From Andreesenia angusta (GTDB lineage: Bacteria > Bacillota > Clostridia > Tissierellales > Gottschalkiaceae), in the NCBI GenBank assembly GCA_030537835.1, contig JAUNVB010000001.1, forward strand, positions 65,437 through 98,632: a DNA stretch of 33,196 nt, written 5' to 3'. Under the pieces are notes generated by a model. The model saw nothing but the letters and a program-made list of their open reading frames with translations. It was not told the DNA's origin and searched no databases. A program made the position numbers and the translations under genes. Shown here one piece after another: positions 15,984 through 24,429 of this stretch. How positions within the stretch are numbered: the first letter of the stretch is position 1; each line of letters starts with the position of its first letter.

Positions 15984-17580
15984 ATATATTATACGCATCC
16001 ATTATATTAGGAACCATTTGTTTCTTTCTTGATACTAATCCTGGAACTAGTGCTCCTTGCTCATTTTTTATTTTAAATGCTTCAGTAACTATATTAGTCT
16101 TTTCTGCTCCGTAAATAAGATATGAACTCTCCTCTATAATATCTGTGAATGCAAGAATCGCCATATAATAGCCATCTTCTTCTTGCTTTCCCTTTATAAA
16201 ATCAATATACTCTTGTTTTTTCGCCATTATCTCATCTATATCTAATGTGAATACCTGACCAATTCCTATTTTATGACCATCAACAGTGAATTCTTTAAAA
16301 TCTCTATAGAATATCTCTTCTATTGTATAACCTTCTAAAGAAGTCCCCGCTTTAAACATAGACATCCCATATTCTTTAATATCTATATCTAATATCTTTG
16401 ATAGTTCATCTACAGCCTCTCTGTCTTTATCCGTAGTCGTTGGCGATCTCAATATTAATGTATCGGATGTTATTCCGGATATTAAAAGTCCTGCAATCTC
16501 TCTTGGAATATCGATATTTGCTTCTTTAAACATAGAATACACTATAGTACATGTACTTCCTACTATCATATTTCTAAAACTAATAGGGTTAGAAGTCATA
16601 ATTCCGCCTATTTTATGATGGTCAACTATCTCAATTACTCTAGCTTCTTTAAGTCCATTAACCGACTGACCATATTCATTATGGTCTACTAATATGACTT
16701 CTTTTCTTCCTGGATTAATTATATGATTTCTATCAATGCATCCTAAGAGCTTATTATCTTTATCTACTATTGGAAACGATCTTCTCTTAGATTCTAGCAT
16801 AACTTCTCTTACATCATCTAAGAAATCATCTTCATAGAATTTTATTACTTCTGTATTCATAACAGTAGATATATCATTAGATCTGTCTATTACTCTAGCA
16901 ACTGAAAAGATATCCATATCAGTCGTTATAAGCATAGTCTCTTCTTCCTTTATTTTCTTAATTGCTTCTTCATCTGGCATTTTTCCATTAGTGAATATTA
17001 TCAATCTGACTCTATTTTCTGCAGCTTTTTTTGCGACTCTAGAGCTAGAAGTTATGAGAACATTTTTAGAGTCAACGTCTTCAAAATCGTCCATTCTAGC
17101 AATTAATTTAACTCTACCTTCTATATTTCCATTTTCAGAACCATCCACTAGCTTCCCTTCTAATATAGTCAATAGATTTGATACTGAAGCATCGATTTCT
17201 TCCATATCTCTTTTCAGTGTTTTTACCGCAATATCTTTTAAATTTGCAACTCCCACTAATTTATCTTCACCATCAACGATTGCTAATAAGGCTGTTTCAT
17301 CGTTTTTTAATATATTTTTACATTCCTCTATAGATTCATCAGGCAAAACCTTATCTATAGACTCATGCTTTAAATCTCTAACCTGAGGTCTAACGTCTAA
17401 TAGTAATTCTGGCTCTTCTACTCCAAATTTATTTAAGACAAATTCTGTTTCTTTATTTAATTCTCCAAGTTTCATCGGTTTAGTATTCATCCCTTGCTTA
17501 TTCTTAAGATAGGATAGAGCTATTGCCGATGCTATGCTATCAGTATCCGGATTCTTATGTCCGAATATAAATGTAGTCAT
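15970..17580 (-). CDS. Manganese-dependent inorganic pyrophosphatase with CBS-DRTGG regulatory insert
   Basis: Family II (DHH) pyrophosphatase that hydrolyses PPi to phosphate. The catalytic N-terminus shows GHKNPDTDS at 7-15. A regulatory insert follows: a first CBS domain (about 70-125), a DRTGG domain (about 130-245) and a second CBS domain (about 245-300). The DHH part then resumes with LVDHNEYGQS and EIVDHHKIG, followed by a C-terminal DHHA2 domain ending with VPGLVSRKKQMVP. The 536 residues match CBS-PPases; known members are inhibited by AMP/ADP and activated by Ap4A through these inserts. The ATG at 17580 has AGGAGAGG upstream. It overlaps the PP-loop gene, whose reaction would release PPi, its own substrate. 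Confidence 0.95.
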   Translation of the reverse strand: MTTFIFGHKNPDTDSIASAIALSYLKNKQGMNTKPMKLGELNKETEFVLNKFGVEEPELLLDVRPQVRDLKHESIDKVLPDESIEECKNILKNDETALLAIVDGEDKLVGVANLKDIAVKTLKRDMEEIDASVSNLLTILEGKLVDGSENGNIEGRVKLIARMDDFEDVDSKNVLITSSSRVAKKAAENRVRLIIFTNGKMPDEEAIKKIKEEETMLITTDMDIFSVARVIDRSNDISTVMNTEVIKFYEDDFLDDVREVMLESKRRSFPIVDKDNKLLGCIDRNHIINPGRKEVILVDHNEYGQSVNGLKEARVIEIVDHHKIGGIMTSNPISFRNMIVGSTCTIVYSMFKEANIDIPREIAGLLISGITSDTLILRSPTTTDKDREAVDELSKILDIDIKEYGMSMFKAGTSLEGYTIEEIFYRDFKEFTVDGHKIGIGQVFTLDIDEIMAKKQEYIDFIKGKQEEDGYYMAILAFTDIIEESSYLIYGAEKTNIVTEAFKIKNEQGALVPGLVSRKKQMVPNIMDAYNIYGKE

Positions 17581-17599
17581 AAAATCATCCTCTCCTCTT

Positions 17600-17644
17600 A
17601 TATTACAATATATATTATACCTTTATTTTAAAAAAATGTAATAT
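17600..17644. repeat. Inverted repeat around the pyrophosphatase promoter
   Basis: ATATTACA (17600-17607) and its complement TGTAATAT (17637-17644), 29 bases apart, one arm overlapping the -35 and the other at the expected transcription start. It could be an operator, but 8-base arms in AT-rich DNA may be chance. Confidence 0.35.
17614..17641 (-). promoter_or_regulatory. Putative promoter of the pyrophosphatase-DUF71 unit
   Basis: Minus strand TTACAT (17636-17641), 16-base spacer, TATAAT (17614-17619); transcription would begin near 17606. Confidence 0.5.
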
Positions 17645-17652
17645 TTTTATTC

Positions 17653-17904
17653 CTATATTGTTAAATCGTAATATATAAGTTCCATCTCAACGACAAAAGA
17701 ATTATCCTTTAATTTTGAAATAGAGATATTTCTCGGTTTTCCTTCCTCATTTATATAGCTTAGATAAGAAGCTACAAACTCATAAATAGCATTATCGTCT
17801 ACATTATCATAAGCACTATAAAGCATTTTTTCAGGAATCTTAAGTACCATAACGTAATAACCTTCGTTACATTTAAATTTATTCATATATATGTCTACTA
17901 ACAT
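17653..17904 (-). CDS. Small hypothetical protein
   Basis: An 83-residue protein that I do not recognise. It is predicted soluble, without signal peptide or transmembrane segment, acidic and tyrosine-rich, with alternating beta-like stretches (KCNEGYYVMVLKIPE, NSFVVEMELIYYDL) around a short helix (NAIYEFVASYLSYI). It is a convincing gene: AAAGGTGGGG lies just before the ATG at 17904, it starts 13 bases after the RluA-type gene, and it is followed by a promoter for the pyrophosphatase. A start at an internal ATG (17887, beginning MNKFKCNEG) is possible but has no ribosome binding site. It is probably co-transcribed with the pseudouridine synthase gene. No function can be assigned. Confidence 0.7.
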   Translation of the reverse strand: MLVDIYMNKFKCNEGYYVMVLKIPEKMLYSAYDNVDDNAIYEFVASYLSYINEEGKPRNISISKLKDNSFVVEMELIYYDLTI

Positions 17905-17917
17905 GATAACCCCACCT

Positions 17918-18835
17918 TTAATTATTTTCTAATTTTTTTATCAATTCCTTCATATCTTTTGGAAGTTCTGCCTCTAAAAGAATTCTCTCCTTAGTTCTAG
18001 GTCTATCTATCTCCATAGAATAAGAGTGTAGAGCCTGCCTTTTTATAAATGGTGATTCTTTATAATATAGGCTATCCCCTATAATAGGATGACCTATATA
18101 TTTTAAATGTACCCTAATTTGATGAGTTCTACCAGTTTCTAGTCTTACTTTTAATAAACTTGCGTTTTTAAACCTTTTAATAACTTGATAATGTGTTATT
18201 GCTCTCTTTCCATCAGCTCTAACTATTCTTATAATTGAATTTTCCTCATCTTCCCTCTCAATTGGAAGATCTATAGTGTCTGAATCTTTTAAAACTACTC
18301 CCTTTACTAAAGTCATATAATTTTTAACTACAGTATCTGCTTCAAATTGCTTTGATATCTGTTGATGTGCAAATGAATTCTTTCCAATTAAAAGTATTCC
18401 AGAAGTATCTCTATCTAATCTATTTATAAATCTAACTCTCTTCTTTATTCCTTCTCTTATAAAATAATCTACTACACCATTTGCAATAGTACCCATCTGA
18501 TGATTTCTAGTGGTATGAACTACTCTAAATGGCTGTTTATTTAAAACTAAGAGATCGTTATCTTCATAAACTATATCTAATTTGACATCTGGATCTGGTA
18601 AAGTCTCATCTTGTTCTTCCTGCATTAAAAGCGTTATAATATCCCCTTTTTTTATCTCTACATTTCTCTTTACCTTTTTTCCGTTTAAATATATTGATTT
18701 TTCCCTTACCATTCTCTTAATCATTCTTGAAGAAATTTCATACTCTTTTTTTAAATATTTCTCCAGATTTTCATAATCCTCATTCACTTTAAAAGAAACT
18801 GTATTCTCATCATCTGTAAAATTATAATCCATCAT
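17918..18835 (-). CDS. RluA-family pseudouridine synthase
   Basis: Isomerises specific uridines in rRNA or tRNA to pseudouridine. The 305-residue protein has an N-terminal S4 RNA-binding domain (about 20-80, SSRMIKRMVREKSIYLNGKKV) and the RluA catalytic domain from about 88. The active-site motif is INRLDRDTSG with Asp141 as the catalytic aspartate; Asn138 replaces the commoner His. LETGRTHQIRVHL and IGHPIIGDSLY follow as in RluD-like members. The ATG at 18835 lies 8 bases after AAGGA. It is divergent from nadK and followed closely by the small protein gene. Which uridine it modifies cannot be told from sequence. Confidence 0.92.
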   Translation of the reverse strand: MMDYNFTDDENTVSFKVNEDYENLEKYLKKEYEISSRMIKRMVREKSIYLNGKKVKRNVEIKKGDIITLLMQEEQDETLPDPDVKLDIVYEDNDLLVLNKQPFRVVHTTRNHQMGTIANGVVDYFIREGIKKRVRFINRLDRDTSGILLIGKNSFAHQQISKQFEADTVVKNYMTLVKGVVLKDSDTIDLPIEREDEENSIIRIVRADGKRAITHYQVIKRFKNASLLKVRLETGRTHQIRVHLKYIGHPIIGDSLYYKESPFIKRQALHSYSMEIDRPRTKERILLEAELPKDMKELIKKLENN

Positions 18836-18939
18836 ATAATCAATCCTTATTTATTTTATAGTCATAGATTTATAATAGCATATATATTATAATTAATTTG
18901 TACGATTTAAAATTTATTATATATGAGGAGGATTTTATA

Positions 18940-19737
18940 GTGAAAAAACTTGTAAATATAATATATAATAACAATCCTCATTCATTAGAAGCTTTCGATA
19001 CTCTAACTAATGAATTGAGCTCTGCAGGATTCAATTTTACTACAAAATTTTCAAACGATGCACTAGTTACTGTTTGTATTGGTGGTGATGGTGCTTTTAT
19101 AAGAGCTGTTCATAGAACGAATCTATCTGCCATTCCTATTATTGGAATAAATACTGGTCATCTAGGCTTTTTTCAAGAAGTAAATCCTGATGATATCGCT
19201 TCATTCGTAAGAGATTTAAAAGCCGAAAACTATATTATAGAAAAGATGGATTTAATTGAGTGTCAAATTAAAACTGTAGATGAAAAGAAAACTGTTCATG
19301 CAATTAATGAATTTGCAATAAAGGGTCTAGCAAATAAAGTTATACATATAGATGTCTATATAGATGGTTGTCTTTTTGAAAAAGTCAGTGGTGATGGTGT
19401 AATAGTCTCAACTCCAATAGGGAGTACAGGGTATAATTACTCATGCGGTGGCAGTATAATATCACCTTGTCTTAAAACTTTACAATTAGCATCTATTGCT
19501 CCTATATCATCAAAAGCATATAGAAGTTTAAATAATAGTCTAATATTTCCATCTGATGCCTCTTTAGTTATAAGGCCAGAATATAGAGAAGATATTATGA
19601 ATGTAATAGCCGATGGTGTTCAATTTAGTTTTAGTGATGTTATAAGATTAGATTTTGCGTATTCTAATAGAACTTTAAATAAAATGGTAATAAATGATAA
19701 GCCTTTCTGGAAGAATGTAAAGGAGAAATTCCTATAA
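18940..19737 (+). CDS. nadK: NAD kinase
   Basis: Phosphorylates NAD to NADP in the cytoplasm. The 265-residue protein has the GGDG motif at 48-51 (CIGGDGAFIRAVH), NTGHLGFF, the NE motif at 123-124 (NEFAIKG), and GDGVIVSTPIGSTGYNYSCGGS from 151 on, all marks of the family; it belongs to the short Gram-positive branch. The start is GTG at 18940, with GAGGAGG 8 bases upstream and the expected N-terminus MKKLVNIIYN; upstream in-frame codons give an unlikely extension. The 104-base divergent gap to the RluA-type gene is very AT-rich with TATAAT at 18871 and 18888, but no good -35. It probably forms a transcript with the small gene 25 bases downstream. Confidence 0.95.
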   Translation: MKKLVNIIYNNNPHSLEAFDTLTNELSSAGFNFTTKFSNDALVTVCIGGDGAFIRAVHRTNLSAIPIIGINTGHLGFFQEVNPDDIASFVRDLKAENYIIEKMDLIECQIKTVDEKKTVHAINEFAIKGLANKVIHIDVYIDGCLFEKVSGDGVIVSTPIGSTGYNYSCGGSIISPCLKTLQLASIAPISSKAYRSLNNSLIFPSDASLVIRPEYREDIMNVIADGVQFSFSDVIRLDFAYSNRTLNKMVINDKPFWKNVKEKFL

Positions 19738-19762
19738 TATATTATTTAGTGAGGTGAATAAT

Positions 19763-20071
19763 TTGATAGATAGTATTGGAAAATATAGAGAATTAGGACT
19801 TGAAGATTTTAAATTAAGAGATCTAGATGATTTATATGATATCTATGAAATAAAACCTGAACAGACCGAAGGTTTTAATGAGCTTCCCGAAGATAAAAAA
19901 GATATTTTTTCTTATTTTATTGTAAAATTCTACAACTCATGGGGATTAGATGCTAGATTGAATTTAAAACCAGTTCTTGTAAAAGAAGACGGTCCATTTA
20001 TGAAATTTGATTTCGATTATTATGGAATGTCTAATAGAATAACTATAGTCAATAAAGACGGTTGGAGATAA
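19763..20071 (+). CDS. Small hypothetical protein downstream of nadK
   Basis: A 102-residue acidic soluble protein that I do not recognise. The N-terminal half looks helical (SIGKYRELGLEDFKLRDLDDLYDIYEI), the C-terminal half beta-rich (MKFDFDYYGMSNRITIVNKDGW). The start is TTG at 19763, 6 bases after GAGGTG; an in-frame GTG at 19754 lies within that ribosome binding site. It begins 25 bases after nadK and ends inside the terminator hairpin, so it is probably translated from the nadK transcript. No signal peptide, membrane segment or known motif is visible. A role tied to NAD(P) metabolism would be guesswork. Confidence 0.72.
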   Translation: MIDSIGKYRELGLEDFKLRDLDDLYDIYEIKPEQTEGFNELPEDKKDIFSYFIVKFYNSWGLDARLNLKPVLVKEDGPFMKFDFDYYGMSNRITIVNKDGWR

Positions 20072-20087
20072 ATTTTATCTCCACCGT
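20058..20087. terminator. Convergent terminator between the nadK unit and the aldehyde dehydrogenase gene
   Basis: Stem of 13 bp with one bulged T (20058-20071 with 20075-20087), 3-base loop, followed on the plus strand by TTATTTTATG. It contains the stop codon of the small plus-strand gene and abuts the stop of the minus-strand gene at 20088. Confidence 0.8.
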
Positions 20088-21527
20088 TTATTTTATGAAT
20101 TTCTTTAAAATTTTTAAATCTCTCTCTTTAAACGGATGGTATTTAAATGGAATATCTAAATACCAAGATTTCTTTAAGACAACTTTTTTATTTGAGAAGC
20201 TATCATATGTATATTCCCCATGATATCTTCCAATCCCACTATTTCCTACACCTCCAAACCCAGCTCTTGGTGAAATTAAATGACTTAAACAATCGTTAAT
20301 ACAACCCCCTCCAAAAGAAATATTTTTCAATATTTGTTTTTCTAATTTTCGATCATTCGTAAATAAATAGAGTGCTAGAGGTTTAGGTTTTGATTTAATG
20401 ATTTTTATAATCTCCTCTGTTTTAGACCATGATATTATCGGAAATATTGGTCCAAAAATCTCTTCATTCATTATATCACTATCCATCTTTGGCTCATCTA
20501 TAATCGTTGGATATATCTGATTTCTATCTTCATATGGAATTCCTCCGAAGATAATTTTCTCATCTTCAATATAATTCATCAACCTATCAAAATGTTGATT
20601 ATTTATTATTTTAGGGATTCTATTTTTAAAATATTCATCGTCTACTATCATTTCTTTTATAGTTCTTATTAATTCAGATATAAATTCATCCTTAACTCTA
20701 TCCCTTATTAAAATATAATCAGGTGCTACACAGGTCTGACCTAAATTCATCAATTTCCCAAAACATATTCTTTTTGCAGTCTTTTTTAAATCTATATTCT
20801 CATCTACTATAACTGGCGATTTCCCACCTAATTCTAAAGTCACTGGTGTAAGATTATCCGCTGCTGCACTCATAACTATCTTTCCGACTCTAGGACTTCC
20901 TGTGAAGAATATATAGTCAAACTTTTTCTTTAAGATTTCTTCGTTTTCAAATCTTCCTCCTTTTATAACTCTAACTCCTGCTTTTAACTTATTATCTCTA
21001 AATATTCTACTAAGTACTATCGAAGTATTTCGACTGAACTCTGATGGCTTTAATACAATAGTATTACCAGCTGCTATGGCTCCTATAATAGGTGCTATAG
21101 AGAGTTGAAATGGATAATTCCAAGGACTCATTATCAATACTGTTCCATATGGCTCTGAATACTCTCTAATTCTTGATGGAAACTGTATTATAGACGATCT
21201 TATCCTTTTAGGTCTTACCCAAGATTTTATATTTTTTAAGCAATACTTTATTTCTTCTAGTATAAACCCAATTTCAGTCATATAAGCTTCTATCTCTGAT
21301 TTATTTAAATCTCTATGTAATGCATCGATTATATTATTTTCTTCTTCTATAATTTTATCTCTTAAATCTTTTAAATACTTTATCCTATTATCTATATTCT
21401 TAAAGTATCCGCTATCGAAAGACTCTATCATATCTAAATAGTCTTTATCAATTTTTTTTACTATTTCTTCCTCTCTAAGGTCTCTATCGTATTTTTCTAA
21501 ATATTCATCTAAATCAGAACTATTCAT
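20088..21527 (-). CDS. Aldehyde dehydrogenase, class 3-like
   Basis: NAD(P)-dependent oxidation of aldehydes to acids. The 479-residue protein has the class 3 ALDH layout: PWNYPF with Asn136, FTGSPRVGK, LELGGKSP with general base Glu232, GQTCVAPDY with catalytic Cys266, EEIFGPIFPI, and SGGGCINDCLSHLISPRAGFGG near the end, then FKYHPFKERDLKILKKF as in bacterial members related to YwdH/AlkH. Compared with the usual 455 or so residues it has a charged N-terminal extension of roughly 30 residues. The start is the ATG at 21527, 6 bases after GGAGGGA; another ATG five codons upstream overlaps that site. It stands alone, convergent with the nadK unit; the substrate is unknown, long or medium-chain aldehydes being most likely from the family. 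Confidence 0.92.
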   Translation of the reverse strand: MNSSDLDEYLEKYDRDLREEEIVKKIDKDYLDMIESFDSGYFKNIDNRIKYLKDLRDKIIEEENNIIDALHRDLNKSEIEAYMTEIGFILEEIKYCLKNIKSWVRPKRIRSSIIQFPSRIREYSEPYGTVLIMSPWNYPFQLSIAPIIGAIAAGNTIVLKPSEFSRNTSIVLSRIFRDNKLKAGVRVIKGGRFENEEILKKKFDYIFFTGSPRVGKIVMSAAADNLTPVTLELGGKSPVIVDENIDLKKTAKRICFGKLMNLGQTCVAPDYILIRDRVKDEFISELIRTIKEMIVDDEYFKNRIPKIINNQHFDRLMNYIEDEKIIFGGIPYEDRNQIYPTIIDEPKMDSDIMNEEIFGPIFPIISWSKTEEIIKIIKSKPKPLALYLFTNDRKLEKQILKNISFGGGCINDCLSHLISPRAGFGGVGNSGIGRYHGEYTYDSFSNKKVVLKKSWYLDIPFKYHPFKERDLKILKKFIK

Positions 21528-21549
21528 TAAATATCCCTCCATTATATAA

Positions 21550-21586
21550 AGAAAAGTCTTCGTATAAAATATACAAAGACTTTTCT
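21550..21586 (-). terminator. Intrinsic terminator of the FHA-SEDS-PBP unit
   Basis: Long hairpin: 11-bp outer stem (21550-21560 with 21576-21586), one mismatch, 5-bp inner stem and 3-base loop, just after the PBP stop at 21590. The following T-tract on the minus strand is short (TTTATATAAT). Confidence 0.8.
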
Positions 21587-21589
21587 ATT

Positions 21590-23080
21590 TTATTCATATA
21601 TTAAACTATCTAAAGCTTCTTCTACCATATGCTTTGCTATAGGTGCAGCAACTTTACCACCTGTATGTCCTACATTTTCAAGCATTACTACAACTGCTAT
21701 CTTAGGCTCTTCTGCAGGGGCAAATCCTGTAAACCAAGCATGTGATGCCTTATCCTCAACTTCGGCAGTACCGGTTTTTCCTGCCATTGTTATATTTTCT
21801 AATGCTGCATCTCTTCCTGTCCCACCAGGGCTATTTACAACTGTAACCATCATATCTTTTATCTCTTCTGCTATTTCTGGACTAGTGACAGTAGAGATTA
21901 TCTCTGTCTCATTAGTCTTTATGCTTCTTCCTTTATGATCTCTTATTTCTTTGACTAAAATCGGTTTGATCATTTCGCCATCATTAGCTATTGCAGAAGC
22001 CATCATGACCATATTTATAGGAGTAGCAAGCGTCTTGCCTTGCCCGATAGACGTTGCCATCAAATCTGCCTTAGACATATTTCCAAACTGAAATCTTGAT
22101 TTCTCTATAGGTATATCGAATGGAATATTTTCACCTAATTTATATTTTCTAGCCAGTTCTTGCAATCTTTCTGAGCCTAAATCGAGTGCTCGGGATGCAA
22201 AATACGTATTGACAGATTGTCTAAAAGCATCTTTTAATCCAACCGGTCCATATGCTATTTCATCAAAATCTCTAAGAGTATATCCATCAGTCGTTATACT
22301 CCCAGTACTCGTATATTGCTCTTCTGGATCTAGATCTTCTAATATACCTGTTGCAGTCACTATTTTGAATATTGAGCCCGGTGGATATAATCCTGTAGTA
22401 GCACGATTGATTAAGGGACTATCCTCTCTTTCAACTATACTAGACCACTCTTCATTAAGATTAGATACATTGAACGATGGATTGCTTGCCATAGCGTATA
22501 TTTCTCCCGTTTCTGTATCCATAACTATTATACTTCCTCTATTATCTCCAAGCTCCTTATAAGCTTTATTTTGTAAGCTATCATCTATAGTTATTATTAA
22601 GTCATTTCCATATTTTTCTTCATCATCAGATATTATATTCTGTAAGTCTACTAACGGTGAATTCTGTGTCTTTATATTTAAAAGTTCAGTATTATAACTC
22701 TCTTCTAATCCGGAATTACCATACGATTTATAATTATATCCAACAATATGACTATAATTATATGTCTTATCATATACTCTTTTCTGTACACCATTTTCAT
22801 CAAATTCACTGTGGACTAATAGTTCTCCATTTCTATCGAATATACTTCCTCTCAATGTCTTCTCTTGTTCTGCATATATTCTTTTATTTGAGCTGTGTTT
22901 TGCAACCTCATCTGATTTAACTATCTGAAAATAGCTAAGATAAAGTATAGTAAATACAAAAAGACTACATATTAGCCCAAGTAAAAAAGTAATTCTATTA
23001 TTTTCTCTCTTTGCTGGAGATATTCTAGTCCTGACCTTTTTAACTCTCTTTTTAGGCCTTCTGTCCTTGTTTCTTTCCAT
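21590..23080 (-). CDS. Class B penicillin-binding protein (PbpA/PBP2-type transpeptidase)
   Basis: Cross-links peptidoglycan stem peptides outside the membrane. The 496-residue protein has a Lys/Arg-rich cytoplasmic start, one transmembrane helix at about 31-52, a short N-terminal pedestal and a transpeptidase domain with SxxK (PPGSIFK, Ser236), SxN (SVN, 289-291) and KTGT (435-438). The small size resembles actinobacterial PbpA, the partner of RodA, more than full-length FtsI or PBP2x. The start is the ATG at 23080, 9 bases after AGGAGG; a TTG one codon earlier is equally possible. It overlaps the SEDS gene by 29 bases, implying coupled synthesis of the glycosyltransferase-transpeptidase pair. 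Division versus elongation role is not decided by sequence. Confidence 0.92.
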   Translation of the reverse strand: MERNKDRRPKKRVKKVRTRISPAKRENNRITFLLGLICSLFVFTILYLSYFQIVKSDEVAKHSSNKRIYAEQEKTLRGSIFDRNGELLVHSEFDENGVQKRVYDKTYNYSHIVGYNYKSYGNSGLEESYNTELLNIKTQNSPLVDLQNIISDDEEKYGNDLIITIDDSLQNKAYKELGDNRGSIIVMDTETGEIYAMASNPSFNVSNLNEEWSSIVEREDSPLINRATTGLYPPGSIFKIVTATGILEDLDPEEQYTSTGSITTDGYTLRDFDEIAYGPVGLKDAFRQSVNTYFASRALDLGSERLQELARKYKLGENIPFDIPIEKSRFQFGNMSKADLMATSIGQGKTLATPINMVMMASAIANDGEMIKPILVKEIRDHKGRSIKTNETEIISTVTSPEIAEEIKDMMVTVVNSPGGTGRDAALENITMAGKTGTAEVEDKASHAWFTGFAPAEEPKIAVVVMLENVGHTGGKVAAPIAKHMVEEALDSLIYE

Positions 23081-24419
23081 CAACTTCTACCTCCTCACTG
23101 TCTATCTCTTCTGAAGCAAATTGCAATATTGCTAGTGAGATGAAGTTTGAAACTAATGAACTACCTCCATAACTTACGAAAGGTAATGTAATTCCTGTAA
23201 GTGGAATCATATTTATTACACCACCTAAAATTATGAATGTTTGAAATCCAATCGTAGTCGTTATTCCTAGTGCAACAATTTTTAAAAATTTATCTTTTTG
23301 ATTAAGTGAAATCTTTATACCTCTATATATAATAGTCATAAAGAGAAGTATTATAGCCATAGCTGCAAATATTCCCATCTCCTCTGCTATTGCTACGAAT
23401 ATAAAATCTGTATGAACTTCTGGCACATAATCAGGATTTCCAACTCCTAATCCTGTCCCAAAAAAGCCTCCAGAAGCTATAGCAAATAGAGATTGAACTA
23501 TCTGATATCCTTTTCCATTTATATCAGCCCAAGGATCTAACCAGATATCCATCCTAACTTTAACATGTGAGAATAGATAATATCCTATCACCAACATAAG
23601 TACTGCACCAATAATATTAATCAATATTATCTTTCTATTCGGCTCATATACATAGACTATTGAATTGAAGACTAAAAAGAATAGCATAGCTATTCCAAGT
23701 TCTCTTTGCATGAATAAGAATACTATAAAACTATATCCTATAATCATGAAAAATATAGTTATTAATTTATCTTCAAATCTATTTAGAAATATCTTTTTTA
23801 TAAATTTAGGTTTTTCTTTTAATTTATGTTCTAATTTATTTTTTAATTTCTCAAAAATACCATTTCCAAAACTCATCAGATTTACTTTTATTCGTTCTCT
23901 ATTGACATAGAAACTTGCAATAAAAAAAACATAGAGTATTTTTATTATTTCTGAAGGTTGAAAATTTACTGGACCAAGTGATATCCAGTTCTTTGCCCCG
24001 CCTATTCTCTGTCCAAAGACTAAAGTCATTATGAAGAGCACTATCGATAAAACTACGTATAGCCATATATAGTTTTGCCAATTCTTAATTAGCTTCATAA
24101 TATAATAGGTTACGAAGAAAAAAAACATTCCAATTCCGCTGAATATTATCTGTTTCATCCCCATTTCAGGATTAATTCTATAAATCATTATTACTCCTAA
24201 ACTTATCAATAACTGAACCATCAATAATATATAATTATCTCCTGAACTCAATTTCTTTAAGATCAAATTACTTATATAGAGTCCTACAATAAATAGTCCA
24301 AAATAAGTAAGAGTCTTTTTCTGTAATTCTGGTCTCTGAAAGATCAAAAGAACCAAGGCTAATAGATTTATTATTAATAAAAATCCCTGAGGAGTTCTCT
24401 TTAGTATTCTGTTTATCAT
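23052..24419 (-). CDS. FtsW/RodA/SpoVE-family SEDS glycosyltransferase
   Basis: Polytopic membrane protein of 455 residues with about ten transmembrane helices that polymerises lipid II with a cognate class B PBP. Family marks are QPSE at 154-157, the long outer loop with WLDPWADINGKGYQIVQSL, GFFGTGLGVG, VPEVHTDFIFVAIAEEMG and, in the last helices, PLTGITLPFVSYGGSS. Two oddities: the motif normally carrying the catalytic Asp ((Q/E)PDLG) reads QRELG with Glu240, and a Lys-rich cytoplasmic loop (about 172-218) is some 30-40 residues longer than usual. The start is the ATG at 24419, 5 bases after GAGGTG, just past the FHA gene stop; the longer reading frame start lies inside the FHA gene. Confidence 0.92.
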   Translation of the reverse strand: MINRILKRTPQGFLLIINLLALVLLIFQRPELQKKTLTYFGLFIVGLYISNLILKKLSSGDNYILLMVQLLISLGVIMIYRINPEMGMKQIIFSGIGMFFFFVTYYIMKLIKNWQNYIWLYVVLSIVLFIMTLVFGQRIGGAKNWISLGPVNFQPSEIIKILYVFFIASFYVNRERIKVNLMSFGNGIFEKLKNKLEHKLKEKPKFIKKIFLNRFEDKLITIFFMIIGYSFIVFLFMQRELGIAMLFFLVFNSIVYVYEPNRKIILINIIGAVLMLVIGYYLFSHVKVRMDIWLDPWADINGKGYQIVQSLFAIASGGFFGTGLGVGNPDYVPEVHTDFIFVAIAEEMGIFAAMAIILLFMTIIYRGIKISLNQKDKFLKIVALGITTTIGFQTFIILGGVINMIPLTGITLPFVSYGGSSLVSNFISLAILQFASEEIDSEEVEVDGKKQGQKA

Positions 24420-24429
24420 ATCAACACCT

